From NCBI RefSeq assembly GCF_001905795.1, contig NZ_LIXJ01000009.1, positions 62,001-126,000 on the forward strand: 64,000 bases of DNA, written 5' to 3'. Below, one piece after another: positions 16,550-23,351 of this stretch. Position 1 is the first letter of the stretch. Every line of letters starts with the position of its first letter. Position numbers and translations under genes: made by a program. This stretch comes from Streptomyces sp. CB01580. GTDB taxonomy: Bacteria > Actinomycetota > Actinomycetes > Streptomycetales > Streptomycetaceae. A model generated the notes under the pieces. It did not search any database. It was not told the DNA's origin and was given only the letters and a program-made list of their open reading frames with translations.

Positions 16550-18469
16550 TCAGCCGCCGGACCGGGTGAGCGTGCCGTACGGCAGCCCGGCGCCCCTCTC
16601 CTCGGACCGGAAGCGCAGGGTGCCGTCCGCGTTCCGCGTGAAGTGCACGTCGGTCTCGGTGGAGGTGCAGAAGGCGCGGTCGCCGGGGCGGTCCGGGTCG
16701 GAGCGTTCGTGGAGGACCAGTTCCTCGTCGGTGCCGGAGGTGAGGGCGGCGACGCTGTTGCAGCGGACGGTCAGCCCGAGGGCGGTGACCTCGGTGGTCA
16801 TGCGGACCACGTCCGTGCCCTTTCGGCCCTCGGTGAACACGGCGGTGAGCGTGCCGTGCGGCTGTCCGGTGGTCTTCTCGGTGAGCGGGCCGCTCCAGGT
16901 GCCGACGAACGCCTTCGGCACCTCGGTGACCTGTTCCACACCGCCCTGGCCCGGGTCCGTGTCGGACGCCGGGGGGTTCGAGGGCCGGGTGGAGGGGGTG
17001 GCGCCCACGCCGTGGTCGGCGGTGTCCCGGCCGCCCCCGCCCGGCATCAGGTCGAAGAGGAACGCGCCGCCGACGGTGACCGCGGCCAGCACGCCCGCCA
17101 CGGCGAGGGCCACGGTGCAGCTGAGCCGTCGGCCGCGGTGGCCGTCGGACCGCGACGGACCGGATTCCGCGCCGACGGTGACGGAGAACCGGGGATCCGG
17201 CGACCGCTGCCCCGGCAGCCCCGGGGCCCCGGGCGTGTCCGGCCGCGCGGGGCCGCGCGCCGCGGAGCCGTCCGCGGCGGTCGCGGTCCAGAAGGGCGGC
17301 CGGGTCGGTTCGTACGCATCCGGGGCGGGCGACGGAGACGGGAACGAGGACGAGGACGCGGGCGAAGACGGCTCGCCAGGTGGGCCGTACACGCCTCCCG
17401 CGCCCGTCGAGCCGCGCCCGTCGTACGCACCTCCCGCGCCTTGTGGGCCGGGCCCGCCCCACGCGCCGCGCCCGCTCTCCGGGGTGTCCGCGGCATTCGC
17501 GGCATTCGCGGCGTCCGAGCCCCAGGACGCCGCGCTGAACGGCACCGGACCCGACTGCGCCGGGGCGTCCTGCGGCTCCAGGTCCAGCAGCGCCACCGCC
17601 GCCCGGCTCACCTGGCGCACCAGCGGACCGGGCAGCCAGCCCCCCGTCACCAGCCCCGCGGCCCCGCCCGGCGCCAGCCGACGGGCCAGTTCCATGGGGG
17701 TCGGCCGGTCCTCCGGGTACTTCTCCAGGCACCCGGCGACGACCTCCCTCAGCTCGCCCTCCAGCTCCCCCAGCTCGGGCTCCTCGTGCACGACCTTGTA
17801 GAGCAGTACGGCGGAGGAGTCGCCCAGGAAGGGGGCGCTGCCGGTCGCCGCGTAGGCGAGCACCGCGCCGAGCGAGAAGACGTCGACCGCCCCCGAGATG
17901 TCCTCCATGCCCCTGATCTGTTCCGGCGCCATGTAGCCGGGCGAGCCGACGGAGACCCCGGTGGAGGTGAGGGAGGAGGTGGCGCCGACGGCGTGGGCGA
18001 TCCCGAAGTCGATCAGCCGGGGGCCGTCGAGGGCGAGGAGCACGTTGGACGGCTTCACGTCGCGGTGGACGAGCCCCAGTCCGTGGACCGCGGCCAGCGC
18101 CTCCGCGAGCCCGGCACCCAGGGTCCGCACCGCGTGCTCGGGCAGCGGCCCGTGCTCGACGATCGCGGTGGACAGCGGCGGGCCGGCCACATAGCCGGTG
18201 GCGACCCACGGGATGGGAGCGTCCGGGTCGGCGTCCAGCACCGGCGCCGTCCACTGCGCGCCGATGCGCCGGGCCGCGTCCACCTCCCGCCGGAAGCGGG
18301 CCCGGAACTGTTCGTCGAGGGCGAAGTGGGGATGCACGACCTTGACCGCGACGGTGCGGCCCCCCGCGCTGCGCCCCAGATACACCCGGCCCATGCCGCC
18401 CGCACCGAGCCTGCCGAGCAATCGGTAGGCACCGATGGTCAGCGGTTCGCCGGCTTCCAGCGGCTGCAT
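16550..18469 (-). CDS. Membrane-anchored serine/threonine protein kinase
   Basis: 639 residues. N-terminal Hanks-type kinase domain (approx. 10-270): LGAGGMGRVYLG loop, Lys43 (VAVKVV), catalytic HRDVKPSN (Asp137), DFG at 154-156 and a Thr/Ser-rich activation loop ending GSPGYMAPEQ. A Pro/Gly/Ser-rich linker (approx. 300-440), one transmembrane helix (approx. 447-470) and an extracytoplasmic C-terminal domain (approx. 510-639, with CNSVAAL and FCTSTETDVHF) follow. It is an intact kinase. The extracellular domain is not a PASTA or PQQ sensor and I do not recognise it. The gene lies between mqnC and mqnA on the same strand but has its own 425-bp upstream region. Confidence 0.92.
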   Translation of the reverse strand: MQPLEAGEPLTIGAYRLLGRLGAGGMGRVYLGRSAGGRTVAVKVVHPHFALDEQFRARFRREVDAARRIGAQWTAPVLDADPDAPIPWVATGYVAGPPLSTAIVEHGPLPEHAVRTLGAGLAEALAAVHGLGLVHRDVKPSNVLLALDGPRLIDFGIAHAVGATSSLTSTGVSVGSPGYMAPEQIRGMEDISGAVDVFSLGAVLAYAATGSAPFLGDSSAVLLYKVVHEEPELGELEGELREVVAGCLEKYPEDRPTPMELARRLAPGGAAGLVTGGWLPGPLVRQVSRAAVALLDLEPQDAPAQSGPVPFSAASWGSDAANAANAADTPESGRGAWGGPGPQGAGGAYDGRGSTGAGGVYGPPGEPSSPASSSSFPSPSPAPDAYEPTRPPFWTATAADGSAARGPARPDTPGAPGLPGQRSPDPRFSVTVGAESGPSRSDGHRGRRLSCTVALAVAGVLAAVTVGGAFLFDLMPGGGGRDTADHGVGATPSTRPSNPPASDTDPGQGGVEQVTEVPKAFVGTWSGPLTEKTTGQPHGTLTAVFTEGRKGTDVVRMTTEVTALGLTVRCNSVAALTSGTDEELVLHERSDPDRPGDRAFCTSTETDVHFTRNADGTLRFRSEERGAGLPYGTLTRSGG

Positions 18470-18894
18470 ATACGTGACTCCCCCCGTGTACGGCCGGATC
18501 TCCGGTCGAAGCCTAGGCGGCGAAGGTCATCGGTTCCCAGAGGAAACCATCCGCCGATTTCGCCCCCAAGGGAACGAAGAACGGCTTTCGACACAACAAA
18601 AGGCGTGAATACGTCGTTCACGCGAGCGATTCCGACGTAGAACCGTGACCGTGTCCGGACAGCTTCCGGGAATCGGCCGGGAATCGGCTATTCGCCGCGT
18701 ATTAACCCGAACCGATAGCCGGCGAGGAGAAGGCGCGGAGAAGAACGGGAGAGGCCGACGAGAACGGCGGAGGCATTTTTCCGCCCCGAAAGTTCGAGAT
18801 TCATCCACTTTCTCGAACCCATTCCCGGCCGTCGCGCACGACATCCGTCCGCGGCGCCGCCCGGGCCCCTTCCCCGCGCCCCCTTCCCGTCCGG
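18470..18894. other. Intergenic region upstream of the kinase / downstream of mqnA
   Basis: 425 bp, AT-richer than its surroundings (18536-18820). It should hold the kinase promoter on the minus strand. A hairpin at 18792-18818 is listed separately. No gene is seen. Confidence 0.5.
18792..18818 (-). terminator. Hairpin downstream of mqnA
   Basis: GTTCGAGA (18792-18799) pairs perfectly with TCTCGAAC (18811-18818) around an 11-nt loop. On the minus strand it lies 77 bp after the mqnA stop and is followed by TTTC. It is probably a terminator, though an operator is possible. Confidence 0.5.
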
Positions 18895-19773
18895 TCAGCC
18901 GCCGAGCAGTTCGACCTTCACATCGGCCGGGAACCCGGTCGTGGGGCCGACCCGGCGCGCGAACTCCGCCACACCCGCGAGCTGCTCGGGGCCGAAGCGG
19001 AAGTCCAGGGTCGTGAAGTACCGCTCCAGCGTCCTCGCGTCGAACGCCTCCCAGCGCGACGCCTGCTCCGCGACCTTGGTGACCTCCTCCAGGGAGACGT
19101 CCCGCGAGGCCAGGAACGCCTCGTGCACCTTGTGCACCTGGTCGGGCTCGGCGGCGACGAAGTCCTTGCGGGCCGCCCAGACCGCGAAGACGAACGGCAG
19201 TCCGGTCCAGTCCTTCCACATCTGCCCCAGGTCGTGGACCTGGAGGCCGAGACGGGGGGCGTCGTGCAGGTTGGCCCGGAGCGCGGCGTCGCCGATCAGG
19301 ACGGCGGCGTCCGCCTCCTGCATCATCACGCCGAGGTCCGGCGGGCAGGTGTAGTAGTCCGGGCTGACCCCGTACCGTTCGGCGAGCAGCAGCCGGGCCA
19401 GCCGCACGGAGGTCCGCGAGGTCGAACCGAGTGCCACCCGGGCCCGGTCCAGCTGCTCCAGCGGCACCTGCGACACGATCACGCACGACATGACGGGTCC
19501 GTCGCAGCCCACCGCGATGTCGGGGAAGGCGACCAGGTCGTCGGCGTTGCGCAGGAACTCGACCAGCGTGACCGGGCCGATGTCCAGATCGCCCCGGACC
19601 AACTGCTCGCTGAGCTTCTCGGGGGTGTCCTTCGACAGCTCCAGGTCGAGCAGGGTCCCGGTCCTGGCCAGGCCCCAGTAGAGGGGGAGGCAGTTCAGGA
19701 ACTGGATGTGACCGACGCGCGGCCGACTGCGACGGTCGTCGCGCACGGCGGTTGAAACGGTTGAATTGTCCAC
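18895..19773 (-). CDS. mqnA: Chorismate dehydratase (MqnA)
   Basis: 292-residue periplasmic-binding-fold enzyme that dehydrates chorismate to 3-[(1-carboxyvinyl)oxy]benzoate, the first step of the futalosine pathway. Family blocks: VGHIQFLNCLPLYWGL, LVRGDLDIGPVTLVEFL, ALGSTSRTSVRLARLLL, DAAVLIGDAALRA and LPFVFAVWAARKDF. Length is normal. GTG 19773 is the start. It lies upstream of the kinase and mqnC on the same strand. Confidence 0.95.
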   Translation of the reverse strand: MDNSTVSTAVRDDRRSRPRVGHIQFLNCLPLYWGLARTGTLLDLELSKDTPEKLSEQLVRGDLDIGPVTLVEFLRNADDLVAFPDIAVGCDGPVMSCVIVSQVPLEQLDRARVALGSTSRTSVRLARLLLAERYGVSPDYYTCPPDLGVMMQEADAAVLIGDAALRANLHDAPRLGLQVHDLGQMWKDWTGLPFVFAVWAARKDFVAAEPDQVHKVHEAFLASRDVSLEEVTKVAEQASRWEAFDARTLERYFTTLDFRFGPEQLAGVAEFARRVGPTTGFPADVKVELLGG

Positions 19774-20229
19774 GTCGCGAGGCTAGACCCGGGGCGCCGC
19801 CCGAGGGGCACCGGGTGCGCGCGGCACGGCCCGGTCCCCGCGCCGACGCGCCGGAACCACCCGGAAAGCACCCCGGAAGCGCTCCGGAGCCCCCTTCGCC
19901 CCTCTTGAAGTCGCTGCCTCGGCCCGCCCCCGGAAGTCGCCCCTCGAAGTTGCCTCCGAAGACGCTCCCGAGACGCCTCGGGGACGCCTGCGCGTCACCC
20001 TCCCGGACGCGTACTTCATCAGCTCATCCGCACAGCAATGAAACATCCGAGTGAAGTGATCTTTCCCTCTACCCTTCCGTACACGCTGCGTGCTAGGCTC
20101 GACGCAAGTTGCAGTTTGGTTTCCCTTGCAGTACAGAGCCTGCGGAGCATGTGACCCGCAGGCTTTTGTAGTTTTCAGACTTCTTTGCAGGTTCTGGAGC
20201 AGGGCAACCCTTTGGCCCAAGGAGGGCTT
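19774..20229. other. Divergent promoter region of mqnA and the cold-shock gene
   Basis: 456 bp. The half next to mqnA is very GC-rich; the half next to the cold-shock gene is AT-richer. A possible -10 (TAGGCT, near 20093-20098) would give the cold-shock mRNA a leader of about 130 nt containing the hairpin at 20137-20164. No gene is seen. Confidence 0.5.
20137..20164 (+). promoter_or_regulatory. Hairpin with U-run in the cold-shock gene leader
   Basis: AGCCTGCGG (20137-20145) pairs perfectly with CCGCAGGCT (20156-20164) around a 10-nt loop and is followed by TTTTG, 65 bp before the start codon. It could act as an attenuator or as a temperature-dependent leader structure. Confidence 0.55.
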
Positions 20230-20433
20230 ATGGCTACCGGAACCGTCAAGTGGTTCAACGCTGAAAAGGGCTTCGGCTTCATCGCCCAGGACGGCGGCGG
20301 CCCGGATGTCTTCGTCCACTACTCCGCGATCAACGCGTCCGGGTTCCGCTCCCTCGAGGAGAACCAGGTCGTGAACTTCGACGTCACCCAGGGTCCGAAG
20401 GGCCCGCAGGCTGAGAACGTCACCCCGGCCTAG
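20230..20433 (+). CDS. CspA-family cold-shock protein
   Basis: 67-residue single cold-shock domain that binds single-stranded RNA/DNA and melts structured mRNA. Both nucleic-acid motifs are present: RNP1 KGFGFI (residues 13-18) and RNP2 VFVHY (27-31). The Shine-Dalgarno AAGGAGGGC precedes ATG 20230. A structured leader lies upstream and a strong terminator follows, so it is a single-gene unit. Confidence 0.97.
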   Translation: MATGTVKWFNAEKGFGFIAQDGGGPDVFVHYSAINASGFRSLEENQVVNFDVTQGPKGPQAENVTPA

Positions 20434-20474
20434 TTGCCCGGGTCGGCCGATCGCGGCCGACTAGCAGTACCCAA

Positions 20475-20512
20475 GGAGCTCTGTTCCCCGTCTCGCCGGG
20501 GAGCAGGGCTCC
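20475..20512 (+). terminator. Intrinsic terminator of the cold-shock gene
   Basis: Long stem: GGAGCTCTGTTCCCCG (20475-20490) against CGGGGAGCAGGGCTCC (20497-20512), 14 of 16 pairs, followed by TGCCTTTT. It lies 41 bp after the stop codon. Confidence 0.9.
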
Positions 20513-20645
20513 TGCCTTTTCGCGCCGGAATCCTCCGCCGCGCGACAAACCCGCCCCGTGAAACGGACCCACCTCCTGAACGGACTCGTCCTCGCGGCGA
20601 ATCCCACCGGCCGGTGTCCCACCCGGGCGGCGAACCGCACTTGAC

Positions 20646-20662
20646 CTTGACACCGTGTGAAG
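20646..20662. promoter_or_regulatory. MerR-type operator candidate
   Basis: CTTGACACCGTGTGAAG is an inverted repeat with 7 of 8 paired positions around a central C, resembling operators of MerR-family regulators. It contains TTGACA as a possible -35 and lies 19 bp before the MerR start, so it is probably autoregulatory. Confidence 0.6.
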
Positions 20663-20681
20663 CCCTGCACTGGGAGACGTC

Positions 20682-21509
20682 ATGTTCACCATCGGAGACT
20701 TCGCCAGGTACGGGCAGGTGTCGGCCCGGATGCTGCGCCACTACGACGCCATCGGGCTCCTGCGCCCCGACCGGACCGATCCCGCCACCGGGTACCGCTT
20801 CTACACCGCCGCCCAGCTCGCCCGTCTCAACCGCGTCATCGCCCTGAAGGATCTCGGCTTCACGCTCCAGCAGGTGCGCGCCGTCCTCGACGAGCGGGTG
20901 AGCACGGAGGAGCTGCGCGGAATGCTGCGACTGCGGCGGGCGGAGCTGGAGGAAGCCATGGCGGCGACGGCGGCACGGCTGGCACGGGTCGAGGCGAGGC
21001 TCCGGTCGATCGAGAGCGAGGGACGCATGTCCGCGGACGATGTGGTGGTACGGAGGGTGCCCGCGGTGCGGGTGGCCGAGTTGACCGGTGTCGCGGCGGG
21101 CTACGGGCCGGAGGACATCTCTCCGGTGATCGGGCCGCTGTACGACCGGCTCTTCCCGCTGCTGGCGGCGGCGGGCGTCAGCCCGAGCGGCCCCGGGATC
21201 GCGCACTACGAGGCCGCTCCGGACGGCGGCGGTGCGGTCGTCGTGCACGCGGGGGTGACGGTCTCCGCCCCGCCGGGGCCGATCGGCGACACCGGGATCA
21301 CGGTGGTGGAACTGCCCCCGGTCGAGGCGGCCACCGTGGTCCACCGCGGATCGATGGACGACGTGCTGTCCACGGCACAGGCCCTGGCGCGCTGGATCGA
21401 CGCCAACGGCTACCGGTCGGCGGGGTACGCCCGCGAGGTCAACCTGGAGTGCCCCGATGACCGGGACGCGTGGGTGACCGAACTCCAGGAGCCGATCGCG
21501 AGGGCCTGA
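20682..21509 (+). CDS. MerR-family regulator with GyrI-like ligand-binding domain
   Basis: 275 residues: N-terminal MerR winged helix (FTIGDFARYGQVSARMLRHYDAIGLL), long coiled-coil dimer helix (approx. 75-115) and a C-terminal GyrI/BmrR-type effector domain (approx. 120-270) that binds small hydrophobic or cationic molecules. This is the BmrR/TipA-like one-gene architecture. GGGAG precedes ATG 20682, with the operator candidate just upstream. No efflux or modification gene is adjacent, so the target may be only itself or genes elsewhere. Confidence 0.93.
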   Translation: MFTIGDFARYGQVSARMLRHYDAIGLLRPDRTDPATGYRFYTAAQLARLNRVIALKDLGFTLQQVRAVLDERVSTEELRGMLRLRRAELEEAMAATAARLARVEARLRSIESEGRMSADDVVVRRVPAVRVAELTGVAAGYGPEDISPVIGPLYDRLFPLLAAAGVSPSGPGIAHYEAAPDGGGAVVVHAGVTVSAPPGPIGDTGITVVELPPVEAATVVHRGSMDDVLSTAQALARWIDANGYRSAGYAREVNLECPDDRDAWVTELQEPIARA

Positions 21510-21859
21510 CGCGCGGCAGGGCCGGCCGTGCCGGCGGCCCCAGGGCCTGGCGCACTCGGGTGCGGCCCCGCGTCGGCCCGGTACGCCTCGGGGGCCGGGC
21601 CCGCTTCAGGCCCCGTGGCGGCGGGGCAGCGGGGCGGCGGGGCAGCGGGGCGGCGGCACAAGTGACGCCTCGCGCCCCGACGCCTCGCGTCCAGGACGCC
21701 CCTGCCCCGGACGCGGCGCTCCGACCGCCCACGCTCCGGACACTCGCGCTCCGGACACTCACGCCCCGGATGCCACGCCCTCCTCGCACCCCGGCCGCCC
21801 TCGGCCGCCTTCTGTGCCTCTCCGGCACTCTCCGCGTACCGCCGCCGCTCTCCCGCCCG
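21510..21859. repeat. Intergenic region with GC-rich tandem repeats
   Basis: 350 bp between the convergent MerR and amidohydrolase genes. It contains a 15-bp unit (GGCGGGGCAGCGGGG) repeated at about 21619-21656 and a CTCCGGACACTCGCG-type repeat at about 21720-21765. No gene is seen. Confidence 0.55.
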
Positions 21860-23089
21860 CTATCGCCCTCCCGGCCCGGCCCACAACCCCTCGTCCGTCA
21901 GCCCCAGCAGCTCGATCGCGTTGCGGCGGACGATCCGTTCCACCACGTCGGCGGCCAGATGCCCCATCTGCGCCTCGCCGACCTCGCGGGACCTGGGCCA
22001 GGTGGAGTCGGAGTGCGGGTAGTCCGTCTCGTACAGCACGTTCCCGACGCCGATCGAGTCCAGGTTCCTGAGCCCGAAGGCGTCGTCGAAGAAGCAGCCG
22101 TAGACGTGGTCCGCGAACAGCTCCGACGGCGGGCGGCGGACCTTGTCGGCGACGCCGCCCCAGGCCCGGTTCTCCTCCCAGACCACGTCGGCGCGTTCCA
22201 GGATGTACGGGATCCAGCCGATCTGCCCCTCCGCGTACATGATCCGGAGGTTGGGGAACCGCTCGAACTTGCCGCTCATCAGCCAGTCGACCATCGAGAA
22301 GCAGCAGTTGGCGAAGGTGATGGTGGAGCCGACGGCGGGCGGGGCGTCGGCCGAGGTGGACGGCATCCGCGAGGACGAGCCGATGTGCATCGCGATCACC
22401 GTCCCCGTCTCGTCACAGGCGCGCAGGAACGGGTCCCACTCATCCGTGTGAATGGACGGCAGCCCGAGATGCGGGGGTATCTCGGAGAACGCCACCGCGC
22501 GCACCCCGCGTGCCGCGTTGCGCCGGACCTCGTCCGCGGCCAGCTCCGCGTCCCAGAGCGGGATCAGTGTGAGCGGGACGAGCCGGCCGCGCGCCTCGGG
22601 CCCGCACCACTCCTCCACCATCCAGTCGTTGTACGCGCGCACGCCGAGCAGCCCCAGCTCCCGATCCTTCGCTTCGGTGAAGGTCTGGCCGCAGAAGCGG
22701 GGAAATGTGGGGAAACAGAGGGCGGACTGGACGTGGTTGGCGTCCATGTCGGCGAGCCGGTCCGGCACCGAGAACGAGCCCGGACGCATCTGCTCGTACG
22801 TGATGATCTCCAGCTTGATCTCGTCCCGGTCGTAGCCGACCGCGGTGTCCAGCCGGGTGAGCGGCCGGTGCAGGTCCTCGTACACCCACCAGTCGCCGAT
22901 CGGCCCGTCGTCCCCCTCGGCACCCATCACAGGCGCGAACTTTCCACCCATGAAGGTCATTTCTTTGAGCGGCGCGCGGACGATCCGGGGAGCACGGTCG
23001 AGGTACTTGGACGGGAGCCGGTCCCGCCAGACATGAGGGGGCTCCACCGTGTGGTCGTCCACCGAGATGATCTTCGGGAAGGTCTCCAT
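21860..23089 (-). CDS. Amidohydrolase-2 family (TIM-barrel) metal-dependent hydrolase/decarboxylase
   Basis: 409 residues of the ACMSD/amidohydrolase-2 group. Visible are an N-terminal ISVDDHTVEPPHVW (DxH in place of HxH), PERFPNLRIMYAEGQ-type strand (KFERFPNLRIMYAEGQIGW), central VIAMHIGSSS (metal His) and C-terminal LYETDYPHSDSTWP (catalytic Asp). Members hydrolyse or decarboxylate cyclic and aromatic acids. ATG 23089 is preferred over GTG 23098. A CTGACG-AAC-CGTCAG palindrome lies 21 bp upstream, placing it in the dispersed acyl-CoA regulon. Confidence 0.88.
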   Translation of the reverse strand: METFPKIISVDDHTVEPPHVWRDRLPSKYLDRAPRIVRAPLKEMTFMGGKFAPVMGAEGDDGPIGDWWVYEDLHRPLTRLDTAVGYDRDEIKLEIITYEQMRPGSFSVPDRLADMDANHVQSALCFPTFPRFCGQTFTEAKDRELGLLGVRAYNDWMVEEWCGPEARGRLVPLTLIPLWDAELAADEVRRNAARGVRAVAFSEIPPHLGLPSIHTDEWDPFLRACDETGTVIAMHIGSSSRMPSTSADAPPAVGSTITFANCCFSMVDWLMSGKFERFPNLRIMYAEGQIGWIPYILERADVVWEENRAWGGVADKVRRPPSELFADHVYGCFFDDAFGLRNLDSIGVGNVLYETDYPHSDSTWPRSREVGEAQMGHLAADVVERIVRRNAIELLGLTDEGLWAGPGGR

Positions 23090-23110
23090 GCACACCACGG
23101 TAGCGTCGAT

Positions 23111-23125
23111 CTGACGAACCGTCAG
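23111..23125. promoter_or_regulatory. Regulon operator site A (CTGACG-AAC-CGTCAG)
   Basis: Perfect 6+3+6 palindrome, CTGACGAACCGTCAG, 21 bp upstream of the amidohydrolase ATG. It shares its arms with sites at 28948, 39985, 40192, 47532, 50806, 50830 and 58686. Confidence 0.8.
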
Positions 23126-23351
23126 CTACCTGGACCGGTCCCCGTTCTGCGATCGTTGTCGAGGGCTTGTGCAGAGCGTCACCCACTGCTGACGTCCCCG
23201 CCCGCGACAAGGCAGACTGTTGAGCGCGATACCAGCGGTACGCGGCAATCCGGATGCGTCCCGGACCGGAACACGGGACGGCGGGCGGTCCGGGACGGCA
23301 CAGCGGCACGATCGGCAGGACCGGCAAGGCGAGCAGGACAAGGAGGCGGCA

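Noticed and set aside
15308..18640. 1110-codon open frame antisense to mqnC and the Ser/Thr kinase
   Set aside because: Composition is that of a shadow frame in GC-rich DNA (Arg/Gly/Val/Asp-rich, no domain). The opposite strand encodes complete conserved proteins with proper starts.
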